From Bacteroidales bacterium (lineage in GTDB: Bacteria > Bacteroidota > Bacteroidia > Bacteroidales > UBA932): DNA of 50,527 bases. Below, in pieces: positions 24,272 to 32,659 of this stretch (within the stretch, counting starts at the first letter, position 1; the number at the start of each line of letters is the position of its first letter). The notes under the pieces were generated by a model, which was given only the letters and a program-made list of their open reading frames with translations, searched no databases and had not been told where the DNA came from. The translations under genes and the position numbers were made by a program. The stretch spans positions 1 through 50,527 of the forward strand of contig JAQYTJ010000007.1 of assembly GCA_028724885.1 (NCBI GenBank), in the 5' to 3' direction.

Positions 24272-26509
24272 ATGCGGAAAGATGACAAGCGTCGCAGTGG
24301 CGCAAAAGCTGGCCGGCAGGCTCTAAAGAAAAACAGGGACAGACAATTCGGAAATCGCAATGTCAACAGGAGCAAGAAATATCCTGTGGTTCAGGGAACG
24401 GTCAGGATGACGAGGGAAGGTTATGTGTTCGTCGAGGTCGCCGAAGAACCTGACAATGACGTGTTCGTGAAAGCTTCTAAGACTAGAGGCTCCCTCAATG
24501 GCGATATCGTGAAGGTTGCCGTGACAAAGGAGAAGCCTGCGAGAAAAGGCAATGAAGCCCAGGGCAAGAGGCGAGAGGGGGAGGTCGTTGAGATAGTCCG
24601 GCGCAGCAAGAAACCTTTCGTGGGAATATTGCACACCATTGGCGCGCAGGCCTGGGTGCTGATGCAGTCTAGGGTGATGCCTTACGACATAAAGGTAGAT
24701 TTCGGCTCGCTGCCTAAGGAGGCTAAGAAAGGCATGAAGGTGGCTGTAGTGATAGACAAATGGGACAGGGGAGAGACTAACCCGAGCGGACACATCGTGG
24801 ACGTGCTTGGAGAGCCAGGCGCAAATGACACAGAGATGCATGCGATTCTCGCAGAATATGGCCTGCCGTACAGGTTTGAGCCGGAGGTGGAGAATGCGGC
24901 GGATGCGATTTCCGATGAGATTACGGAAAATGATCTGAAAGGCAGGCGGGATTTCCGTGACACGCTGACTTTCACCATCGATCCAGCTGATGCCAAGGAC
25001 TTTGACGACGCCATATCTTTCAAGAAGCTGGACGACGGCAATTACGAGATCGGCGTGCATATCGCCGATGTGTCATATTACGTGAGGCCAGGCACTATCT
25101 TGGACAAGGAGGCCCAGGAACGCGGCACTTCGGTTTATCTGGTTGACAGGACTGTTCCAATGTTGCCTGAAAAGCTATCAAACAGAATGTGTTCGCTTCG
25201 CCCTAATGAGGACAAGCTCACCTTCTCTGCTGTCTTCGAGGTGACTCCTAAGGCAGAGGTCGTGAGCCGCTGGTTTGGCAGGACGGTAATCCGATCCAAT
25301 TATCGGTTCGCTTACGAGACCGCCCAGCAAATAATCGACAATGGGCAGGAGTCTCTGAATATGGAGCTAAGGGGAGGCACCGACGGAAAGACGGTGCCGG
25401 TGGTGGATCCTGTGCTGGATCACACGCCAGAGGCTGCCGCTAAGACGGCGCTGTGCAATGAGGCTGCCATGGGTCAAGGAATATATGACGGCTGCCTCAT
25501 TCCGCGAGAGACAAAAGAGGCTATCTTGGATCTATGGTCCGTGGCTGCCATTCTCCGCAGGCGTCGTTTCGACTCAGGAGCCATCAGCTTCGAGCGTCCT
25601 GAGATGAAAGTTGAGGTGGATGCTGCGGGCAGGCCTGTCGGAGTGCATGAGGTGATAACGAAAGAGGCAAACTGGCTGATTGAGGAATATATGTTGCTCG
25701 CCAACCGTTCTGTCGCCGAGTTCGTCGCAACCAGCTGCCGTTTCGATGGCAGGCAGGACAAGAATGCGAAAACGTTCGTTTACCGTATTCACGGAGAGCC
25801 GAATTCTGAGAAAATCGCAGGCTTGAGCGAATTTGCCCATAGCTTTGGCTATAAATTAGGAGCTACGGACAATGGAAGGGACATCGCAAAGTCACTGAAT
25901 ACACTGCTGGCGGAGTCGAAAGGCAAGCCGGAGTGCGATGCGTTCCAGATGCTCGCCCTGCGCTCCATGGCGAAGGCGGTATATTCAACTGACAATATCG
26001 GCCATTACGGACTGAACTTCAAATTCTATACGCACTTCACGTCCCCTATCAGGCGTTATCCTGACACTATGGTTCACAGGCTTCTGGCTTTGTATCTCGA
26101 CAAGGGCGATAGCCAGAGCAAGGATTATTACGAGGAACAGTGCCAGCATGCTTCCGAGCGCGAGCAGATTGCTGCGAATGCGGAACGTGACAGCACCAAG
26201 TACAAGCTCATAGAATTCATGCAGGACAAAGTGGGACAGGAGTACTCCGGAATTGTCTCCGGGCTCACGGACTGGGGAATGTATGTGGAGATAGAGCCTA
26301 CGATGATCGAGGGCATGGTCGCTCTTCGAGACGTCAAGTCCGATTTCTACGAATTTGATGAAGAAAAATATCAATTAGTCGGCAAGCGCACTCACAAGAT
26401 ATACCGCCTAGGGGACCATGTGAATATTCGCGTCAAAGCCACCAATCTTGAGCAGCGTCTCCTGGATTACGAGCTTATAGATGGCATGGATAAAACTGAG
26501 AAGAAATGA
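24272..26509 (+). CDS. rnr: Ribonuclease R
   Basis: 745 residues of the RNase II/R 3'-5' exoribonuclease family. A basic N-terminus is followed by cold-shock domains, the catalytic RNB block DPADAKDFDDAI with its four Asp, then GVHIADVSYYV and HFTSPIRRYPDTMVHR, and a C-terminal S1 domain (YSGIVSGLTDWGMYVEIE). It degrades structured RNA. The stop overlaps the start of the downstream protease gene (ATGA). Confidence 0.95.
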   Translation: MRKDDKRRSGAKAGRQALKKNRDRQFGNRNVNRSKKYPVVQGTVRMTREGYVFVEVAEEPDNDVFVKASKTRGSLNGDIVKVAVTKEKPARKGNEAQGKRREGEVVEIVRRSKKPFVGILHTIGAQAWVLMQSRVMPYDIKVDFGSLPKEAKKGMKVAVVIDKWDRGETNPSGHIVDVLGEPGANDTEMHAILAEYGLPYRFEPEVENAADAISDEITENDLKGRRDFRDTLTFTIDPADAKDFDDAISFKKLDDGNYEIGVHIADVSYYVRPGTILDKEAQERGTSVYLVDRTVPMLPEKLSNRMCSLRPNEDKLTFSAVFEVTPKAEVVSRWFGRTVIRSNYRFAYETAQQIIDNGQESLNMELRGGTDGKTVPVVDPVLDHTPEAAAKTALCNEAAMGQGIYDGCLIPRETKEAILDLWSVAAILRRRRFDSGAISFERPEMKVEVDAAGRPVGVHEVITKEANWLIEEYMLLANRSVAEFVATSCRFDGRQDKNAKTFVYRIHGEPNSEKIAGLSEFAHSFGYKLGATDNGRDIAKSLNTLLAESKGKPECDAFQMLALRSMAKAVYSTDNIGHYGLNFKFYTHFTSPIRRYPDTMVHRLLALYLDKGDSQSKDYYEEQCQHASEREQIAANAERDSTKYKLIEFMQDKVGQEYSGIVSGLTDWGMYVEIEPTMIEGMVALRDVKSDFYEFDEEKYQLVGKRTHKIYRLGDHVNIRVKATNLEQRLLDYELIDGMDKTEKK

Positions 26510-28125
26510 AAGTGAGATATTTATTGACCGCATCGGTTGCCTTGATGGTCGGTGCGACGGTTTTCGCCCAGTCGCAGAATTTCAAGCTGGGGAAATGGAC
26601 TGAGATTCAAAATGCTGTTTTGAAGGAACTTAGCCGCTCTTACGTGGACACCCTGCCAGTGGATAGGATAGAAAGGGCTGGCATTGACGCTATGCTCAGC
26701 AGCTTGGATCCTTACACGGTCTACATTCCGGAAGAGGAGAACGAAGATTTGCAGATGATGATCAACAAGACCTACGGCGGTATCGGGGCTGTTATTTTCA
26801 AGCCTGAAATCAATGGGAACGTGATTATCAATGAGCCATACGCTGGGTCTCCGGCAGTGAAGGCAGGCCTTCGTTGCGGAGATGAGATCTTGACTATAGA
26901 TGGAGTTTCGACGCATGGCCTGACCAGCCAGCAGAGTTCAGAGAGGATGCGCGGCAAGCCTGGTACTCAGGTGCAGTTCAAGGTTGTGAAAGTTTATGCC
27001 AAAGATACTGTGGAAGTGGTGGTCACTAGAGAGAGGATTCACTTACCCGACGTGGAATATGCAGGAATGCTTTCTGACGGCAAGACCGGCTATATCTACC
27101 AGAGCGGCTTCACGGAGAATGTCTCTCTTGCTGTCAAGGAGGCTTTCCTCAAGCTTAAGGGGCAGGGAATGGAAAAGCTAGTTCTGGATCTTCGCGGGAA
27201 CGGAGGTGGACTCATGAGCGAGGCGGTGAGCATCGTGTCGCTTTTCGTTCCGAAAGGTTCGCTGGTAGTTTCGTGCAAAGGCATGGCTCCAGGCACCAGC
27301 AGAGAGTACAGAACCTCTACCGAGCCGCTTGACACAGAGATTCCTATAATAGTATTGGTCGATTCCGGAACGGCTTCATCTTCGGAAATAGTTTCCGGAG
27401 CCCTTCAGGATCTAGATCGTGCGACAATAATGGGAGAGAGGACTTACGGGAAGGGTCTCGTACAGAGCATCAGGCCTCTACCTTACAATGGGCAGATGAA
27501 GGTTACGACAGCGAAATATTACACTCCTTCTGGTCGCTGCGTGCAGGCAATTGATTACTCTCATCGCAATGAGAATGGCAGCGTAGGGCATATTCCTGAT
27601 TCGCTGACGCATGAGTTCAAGACAGCCAATGGCAGGACGGTGCGGGACGGTGGCGGAATCACTCCGGACGTTAAGCTGAAGAGCAAGGATTACAGCCGCT
27701 TGGTATATTCGTTGGTTGTGAATGGGATAATAAATGAATATGCTCTCAAATATGTCTCAGAGCATAAGTCTGCCGACAGGGACTTCCATCTTTCTGATAA
27801 AGAATATGCGGACTTCGTGTCATTCGCAAAGGAGAAGAAGTTCGATTATCGTTCCTCGGCTCAGACATATTTCGACCAGATGAAGAAGGAACTTGAGAAA
27901 GATGGTCTTTCCGATGGTGCCAAATCTCAGTTGGACGCACTCCAGAAGGCGATAGATATGGATAAGGAGACTTTCTTGAACGTAAAGAAGGCTGAAATTG
28001 TACCTTTCATCGAAGAGGAGATAGTTGTTCGTTATTATCTGCAGGAGGCAGGGATTGGTGTCCGCCTGCGTTATGACGATGAGTTAAAAGAGGCACTCAC
28101 TAAACCTCTGATTTCATTGAAATAA
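26506..28125 (+). CDS. C-terminal processing protease, S41 family
   Basis: 539 residues, exported (signal peptide 1-21, ending FAQ). A PDZ domain (YGGIGAVIF to about residue 165) precedes the S41 catalytic core: LDLRGNGGGLMSEA, nucleophile S291 in DSGTASSSEI and general base K316 in TYGKGLVQ, with the family spacing of 25 residues. It cleaves periplasmic proteins near their C-terminus. A roughly 150-residue helical C-terminal tail follows. Translation is probably coupled to rnr. Confidence 0.93.
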   Translation: MKVRYLLTASVALMVGATVFAQSQNFKLGKWTEIQNAVLKELSRSYVDTLPVDRIERAGIDAMLSSLDPYTVYIPEEENEDLQMMINKTYGGIGAVIFKPEINGNVIINEPYAGSPAVKAGLRCGDEILTIDGVSTHGLTSQQSSERMRGKPGTQVQFKVVKVYAKDTVEVVVTRERIHLPDVEYAGMLSDGKTGYIYQSGFTENVSLAVKEAFLKLKGQGMEKLVLDLRGNGGGLMSEAVSIVSLFVPKGSLVVSCKGMAPGTSREYRTSTEPLDTEIPIIVLVDSGTASSSEIVSGALQDLDRATIMGERTYGKGLVQSIRPLPYNGQMKVTTAKYYTPSGRCVQAIDYSHRNENGSVGHIPDSLTHEFKTANGRTVRDGGGITPDVKLKSKDYSRLVYSLVVNGIINEYALKYVSEHKSADRDFHLSDKEYADFVSFAKEKKFDYRSSAQTYFDQMKKELEKDGLSDGAKSQLDALQKAIDMDKETFLNVKKAEIVPFIEEEIVVRYYLQEAGIGVRLRYDDELKEALTKPLISLK

Positions 28126-28156
28126 TACTGATGCGCTCCGGGGGCGCTTAATCAAT

Positions 28157-28750
28157 ATGAGACAGATTGTTTTCGCTACAGGGAATATGGGGAAGCTGCG
28201 AGAGGCTTCAGAGATACTTGGCGAGTGTATCAAACTGATAACTCCTGCTGACATAGGCATTTACGAGGATATTCCCGAAACTGGCAATACTTTGGAGGAG
28301 AATTCCTTGCAGAAAGCTCGCTATATATTCGAACATAAGGGCTGCGATTGCTTCTCAGACGATACTGGACTGGAAGTCGATGCTCTTGGAGGGGCACCCG
28401 GGGTTTACACCGCTCGTTTTGCCGGTCCTGAGAAAGATTTTAATAAGAACATGGACAAGGTTCTTTCGGAGCTTGCCAGTCAAGCCTCGCCGGTTTCTCG
28501 TCGGTCTCGTTTCCGCTGCGTAGTGACCCTAATTTTGGACGGGGAGGCACGTCAATTTGAAGGTATCCTGAACGGTACCATCGCCAATGCTAAAAGCGGT
28601 AATGGCGGATTTGGCTACGATCCCATTTTCATTCCGGATGAATATCCTGACTGCACCCTTGCCGACATCACGGAAGAACAGAAGAATGCCATCTCGCACC
28701 GAGGTAAGGCTCTCCGCGCCATGGCGGCCTACCTCGCTACCGTTAGATAG
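28157..28750 (+). CDS. rdgB: Non-canonical purine NTP pyrophosphatase (RdgB/HAM1)
   Basis: 197 residues. It hydrolyses ITP, dITP and XTP to keep them out of nucleic acids. Signature segments: FATGNMGKLREA (substrate loop), FSDDTGLEVDALGGAPGVYTARFAG with the catalytic Asp, and GFGYDPIF near the end. It is 31 nt after the protease gene, same strand. Confidence 0.94.
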   Translation: MRQIVFATGNMGKLREASEILGECIKLITPADIGIYEDIPETGNTLEENSLQKARYIFEHKGCDCFSDDTGLEVDALGGAPGVYTARFAGPEKDFNKNMDKVLSELASQASPVSRRSRFRCVVTLILDGEARQFEGILNGTIANAKSGNGGFGYDPIFIPDEYPDCTLADITEEQKNAISHRGKALRAMAAYLATVR

Positions 28751-28756
28751 ACTACA

Positions 28757-28848
28757 GCCACTACGGCGGCATATTCCAAAACCACTTACGAGTGCATGAC
28801 TCCACCGTCCGATTCCGCTACGGCCACTACGGCGGCATATTCCAAAAC
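28757..28848 (+). repeat. Pair of 26-bp direct repeats
   Basis: The sequence GCCACTACGGCGGCATATTC plus CAAAAC occurs at 28757-28782 and 28823-28848, 66 bp apart, filling the gap between rdgB and recO. No matching third copy was noticed in the window. Confidence 0.75.
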
Positions 28849-28887
28849 TCTTTGCCAAAGGGTTCCATTTTATTAAATTAGCGGGTA

Positions 28888-29655
28888 ATGAATACCAAGG
28901 CAGAACTTATAGTCTTGAACCACACCAAATTTGGCGAGAATTCCATAGTCCTCCATACCATTAGCAACGAATACGGCAGGAAAGGGTTTCTAGTGCGGCT
29001 GAGTTCCAAAAATTCGATGGCGCTTTTCCTGCCTATGAATATCCTAGAGGCCGAGATTTCCGAAAACCCGAAGTCGCAGCTTTGGAGGGTCTCTAATTTC
29101 GTTTGCCTTTCACCGCTTAATGGTATCCGGGGAGATATTCGCAAGAACACCATGACGGTTTTCATGAGCGAAGTCCTTTACAGAGCCATTCTGGAAAACA
29201 CCAATGAGGGCGGCTTAGCTTCTTGGCTGAAACAAGAAATACTGACTTTGGATGCTTTAGAAAGTGATTTTTCCAATTTTCATCTGCTGTTCCTGCTGGA
29301 CCTTTGTTCCGCCCTCGGGTTCCGCCCCTCTATTTCCGGCTTGGCTCCTTTCGCCGGCACCCAGCTCAGCAACATCGAGGCTTTATTGCGAAACTATTAT
29401 CGAACGTTCCAAGGATTTTCTTCCCATGACGGAATCTCCCAATCGGCCTCGCTCCAGGGCGGGCTTTCCCAGTCTTCTTTCTCCCAGGATAATCCTCAAG
29501 GTTCCTCAACCGGACTCGCAAAAGCGCTCATGCAGCCACTCCGCGGCACAGATCGCAACGAAATTGCAGAAGCCATCATCCGCTACATTTCCTACCACAC
29601 CGAAACCAGCCTCAATATCCGATCCCTTGCTATCCTCCGCGAAATCTTCGGGTGA
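28888..29655 (+). CDS. recO: DNA repair protein RecO
   Basis: 255 residues. The N-terminal OB fold is clear (AELIVLNHTKFGENSIVLHTI, YGRKGFLVR), and the C-terminal helices end NIRSLAILREIFG as in the family. RecO anneals strands and loads RecA with RecR. The Cys zinc finger of some RecOs is absent, as is usual in this phylum. Residues 177-207 are a Ser/Gln/Gly-rich stretch (GISQSASLQGGLSQSSFSQ) not normal in RecO. Confidence 0.88.
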   Translation: MNTKAELIVLNHTKFGENSIVLHTISNEYGRKGFLVRLSSKNSMALFLPMNILEAEISENPKSQLWRVSNFVCLSPLNGIRGDIRKNTMTVFMSEVLYRAILENTNEGGLASWLKQEILTLDALESDFSNFHLLFLLDLCSALGFRPSISGLAPFAGTQLSNIEALLRNYYRTFQGFSSHDGISQSASLQGGLSQSSFSQDNPQGSSTGLAKALMQPLRGTDRNEIAEAIIRYISYHTETSLNIRSLAILREIFG

Positions 29656-29793
29656 TTGTTCTGAGCATTTCTCAATCAAAAACAACCCAGCAGGCGCTTC
29701 CGTATTGCAAGGTGATTGAAAAACAAGTCCGCCACATGGATTTTGCCGACTGCGAGATATTCAGTATATTCACAATCTCAAATTATTTGGTTT

Positions 29794-30651
29794 ATGATTA
29801 TCAGCGGAAAAGATCTTTCTACCTCTTTGAAGGCGGAAATGGCAAGGCAAGTCGCTACATTTCCTGAAAAATACGGCCGTGTGCCGCATCTGGTGGTGAT
29901 TCTTGTGGGCAATGACCCTGGCAGCCAGACATATGTGAAGAACAAGGCGAAGGCTTGCGATGTGGTGGGTATCAAAAATACGACCATCAGGTTGCCGGAG
30001 GAAACTCCTGAGGCTGAATTGCTTGGCAAAATAGCCGAGTTGAACGCAGACGATTCTGTCGATGGAATTCTTGTGCAGTTGCCTCTGCCGAAGCAGATTA
30101 GCGAGCCGAAAGTAATTGAAGCCATTGCGCAAGAAAAAGACGTGGATGGCTTCCATCCATTAAACACCGCAGCTCTTTGGCAGAAGCGTCCGAACACGAA
30201 TTACACTGTTCCATGTACTCCGAAAGGAATAATCAAGCTGCTCGAAGCTGCCGGGTGCGAGATTGCCGGCAAGTATGCCGTCGTCATTGGTCGCAGCCAG
30301 ATAGTCGGTTTGCCAATCTCTAAACTCCTTTTGGACAGGAACGCCACTGTAACCATTTGTCATTCGAAGACTCGGAATCTCGCTGAAATAACTCTTCAGG
30401 CGGACATTCTGGTGGTTGCGATCGGTCGTCCTAAGTTCGTGACTGGAGGCATGGTCAAGGATGGTGCGGCAGTGATTGATGTCGGTATGGACAGGGATGA
30501 GAATGGCAATCTCTGTGGGGATGTTGATTTTGCATCGGTTGAGCCGAAGGCATCGGTCATTACGCCTGTGCCTGGAGGCGTTGGCCCTATGACCATCTGC
30601 TGCCTCATGGAGAATACCATTGAGTGCTTCCTGAGAAGGGTCAAGGCCTGA
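29794..30651 (+). CDS. folD: Bifunctional methylenetetrahydrofolate dehydrogenase/cyclohydrolase
   Basis: 285 residues from ATG 29794 (MIISGKDLS); the frame is open upstream to 29716 but without a proper N-terminus. It interconverts methylene- and formyl-tetrahydrofolate, supplying formyl groups for PurH, encoded nearby. Motifs: GSQTYVKNKAKAC with catalytic Lys, DGILVQLPLP, PCTPKGI and VVIGRSQIVGLPI for NADP binding. Confidence 0.95.
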   Translation: MIISGKDLSTSLKAEMARQVATFPEKYGRVPHLVVILVGNDPGSQTYVKNKAKACDVVGIKNTTIRLPEETPEAELLGKIAELNADDSVDGILVQLPLPKQISEPKVIEAIAQEKDVDGFHPLNTAALWQKRPNTNYTVPCTPKGIIKLLEAAGCEIAGKYAVVIGRSQIVGLPISKLLLDRNATVTICHSKTRNLAEITLQADILVVAIGRPKFVTGGMVKDGAAVIDVGMDRDENGNLCGDVDFASVEPKASVITPVPGGVGPMTICCLMENTIECFLRRVKA

Positions 30652-30731
30652 ATATAGAGGATTGTTTCCCCTTACTGGCGTCGTGCCGCGATGGGATGAC
30701 AAGTCAAGGCCTGAATACAGTTGTATTGTTT
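30640..30731 (+). repeat. Direct repeat at the folD 3' end
   Basis: About 29 bp beginning TCAAGGCCTGAATA and ending ATTGTTTC occur at 30640-30668 (covering the folD stop) and again at 30703-30731, with a few mismatches. Confidence 0.6.
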
Positions 30732-31218
30732 CTGATTGAAAGGCCTGAGCGAGGTGTGAAATTCCCGTATCACGCACTTCGTCTTGCATCTTCCATCTTC
30801 CAGAAGTCACCTTGATGTTAGCATTCCATCCTCCGGAAGTTATTCTGAGCGGCTGGAAAATGCCGCTCAGTCCGAACTTCCAGTCGGATGCCCAGTCGCG
30901 GTCACGCGACCGGCGTAGGCCGGGTATTCGGGAGGCGCCTAGCCAAGCGAATGCCAGAAGGCCGGGAGCCGCGGGGGATAGTAAGGGGCAGCGCCCCCCT
31001 GGCAGTCGCGGTCACGCGACCGGCGTAGGCCGGGTATTCGGGAGGCGCCTAGCCAAGCGAATGCCAGAAGGCCGGGAGCCGCTGGGGATAGTAGGGGGCA
31101 GCGCCCCCCTGGCAGTCGCGGTCACGCGACCGGCGTAGGCCGGGTATTCGGGAGGCGCCTAGCCAAGCGAATACCAGAAGGCCGGGAGCCGCGGGGGATA
31201 GTAGGGGGCAGCGCCCCC
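30652..31218. other. Repeat-rich intergenic region between folD and purD
   Basis: This 567-bp gap between convergent genes holds no convincing gene. It contains the second copy of a 29-bp direct repeat, half of the palindromic element (30830-30892) and three tandem 110-bp units (30893-31219). An open frame over the repeats is low-complexity and rejected. Confidence 0.8.
30830..30892 (+). repeat. 5' half of the palindromic element, intergenic copy
   Basis: It matches the first 63 bases of the elements in the two ketosynthase genes. The fold is the best of the copies: outer arms GGAAGTT/AACTTCC and inner perfect arms CTGAGCGGC/GCCGCTCAG around TGGAAAAT. The 110-bp tandem array starts exactly where this copy ends. 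Confidence 0.75.
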
Positions 31219-31219
31219 T
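30893..31219 (+). repeat. Three tandem 110-bp repeats
   Basis: Units start at 30893, 31003 and 31113 and differ by only a few bases. Each begins CAGTCGCGGTCACGCGACCG, contains CCGGGTATTCGGGAGGCGCC and ends with the hairpin GGGGGCAGCGCCCCC. The last unit runs into the purD stop at 31219. Units are too long and uniform, with no spacers, to be CRISPR. Confidence 0.92.
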
Positions 31220-32655
31220 CAAAGGGCCCAGTGGCCGATGTCGGTGCGGTAGAAGAGGTTATCGCAGTGGATCTTGCTGATGGCCTCGAGGGCTTTGTCG
31301 TGGGCTTCACTGAGAGTGGCGCTGTGGGCAAGCACCATCATGACACGTCCGCCATTGGTGTAACAGCGGCCTTCGGAAAGATCCGAGGACTTTTTGATGG
31401 TCGTTCCCATGTGGTAAATCTTCACCGCTGGATCAGCGAGAGCGTCGTTCAGTCCAGTGATTTCAAAACCTTTCTTGTAAGAGCTAGGATACCCCTTTGA
31501 AGCCAGCACGAAACCTATCACGGCATCATCCGACCATTTCAATTCCGGCATGATGGAACTGGCAGGCACATAGCTGCCTGGCAGCGAGATTGTGCCGGAT
31601 GGGGAGGCAAGAGGAGATTGTCCGATGGCTATGGCAGTGAATATTTCAAATATGTCGCTTTGCAGGCGAGGCAGCACGACTTCGGTCTCCGGATCGCCGA
31701 AACGACAGTTGAACTCAACCACCTTGATGCCCTGATGAGTTTTCATAAGGCCGCCGTAAAGAACGCCTTTGAATGGGCAACCCTCCTCTACGAGTCCCTC
31801 GGCAACAGGCTTCATGATGCGCTCGAGAGCATATTCATAATCCTGGGCATCTATGAATGGCAGTGGAGAATATGCCCCCATGCCGCCAGTGTTCGGTCCC
31901 TTGTCCCCGTCGAAAGCACGCTTGTGATCTTGGGACAGCACCATCGGGAACACTTCCGAGCCGCAGACGAAGCAGAGGAACGAAAACTCAGGGCCGGTCA
32001 TATGTTCCTCAATAACAACTTTTCCCTTGCCGAATTTGTCATCGACAAGCATGTCTTTCAGGGCAGCATCTGCGGTCTCAAAGTTCTCCGCTATCACTAC
32101 TCCCTTGCCGGCGGCCAGTCCGTCGTATTTCAGCACTACTGGGAAAGAGCCGCCCCTGACATATTCAAGGGCATCATCATAGTCCTCGAATGTCTTGTAT
32201 GCGGCAGTCGGTACACCTTTGCGGGCCATCAGGCGCTTGGCGAAATCCTTGCTTGACTCGATGCGTGCGGCAGCAGCAGTTGGGCCGAAAACCAGTTTGC
32301 CAGCCTTGGCAAATTCGTCCGCCAGTCCAGCGGATAGAGAAACCTCCGGACCTACGACAGTAAGGTCAATGCCTTCACTCTGAGTGAATTCCAGTAGCTC
32401 GTCAATCTGCGTGTCCTCTAATGGGGTGCATTTCGCCTGCTGGGCGATTCCTGCATTTCCAGGAGCGCAAAAAATCTTTTTGACGTGGCTGGATCGCGAC
32501 AAGGCGTCTACGATCGCATGTTCGCGCCCGCCGCTGCCTACGACCAAGACTTTAGCATCCCGTGTCGCGGACATGCGTTTTCTGAATTCGTCGAATGCCT
32601 GCCGATCAACTTCGGAAGCGTTATGCTTCCAAGGAAGTAAGCTGCTGATTCCCAT
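31219..32655 (-). CDS. purD: Phosphoribosylamine-glycine ligase
   Basis: 478 residues from ATG 32655, 4 nt after the purH stop. It makes glycinamide ribonucleotide in purine synthesis (ATP-grasp). Motifs: VLVVGSGGREHAI, FPVVLKYDGLAAGKGVVIA, GPNTGGMGAYSPLP, EFNCRFGDPETEVVLPRL. The usual PurD starts right at the VLVVGSGG strand, so about 30 extra N-terminal residues (MGISSLLPWKHN...) are unexplained; ATG 32574 (MSATRDAK) is the alternative that restores family length. Confidence 0.93.
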   Translation of the reverse strand: MGISSLLPWKHNASEVDRQAFDEFRKRMSATRDAKVLVVGSGGREHAIVDALSRSSHVKKIFCAPGNAGIAQQAKCTPLEDTQIDELLEFTQSEGIDLTVVGPEVSLSAGLADEFAKAGKLVFGPTAAAARIESSKDFAKRLMARKGVPTAAYKTFEDYDDALEYVRGGSFPVVLKYDGLAAGKGVVIAENFETADAALKDMLVDDKFGKGKVVIEEHMTGPEFSFLCFVCGSEVFPMVLSQDHKRAFDGDKGPNTGGMGAYSPLPFIDAQDYEYALERIMKPVAEGLVEEGCPFKGVLYGGLMKTHQGIKVVEFNCRFGDPETEVVLPRLQSDIFEIFTAIAIGQSPLASPSGTISLPGSYVPASSIMPELKWSDDAVIGFVLASKGYPSSYKKGFEITGLNDALADPAVKIYHMGTTIKKSSDLSEGRCYTNGGRVMMVLAHSATLSEAHDKALEAISKIHCDNLFYRTDIGHWAL

Positions 32656-32659
32656 GTTA

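Noticed and set aside
30812..31138. Plus-strand open frame over the tandem repeats
   Set aside because: It follows the palindromic element and 110-bp units; the product is repeat-derived with no domain.
30893..31219. Possible CRISPR array
   Set aside because: Units are contiguous 110-bp copies without unique spacers, and no cas genes are near.
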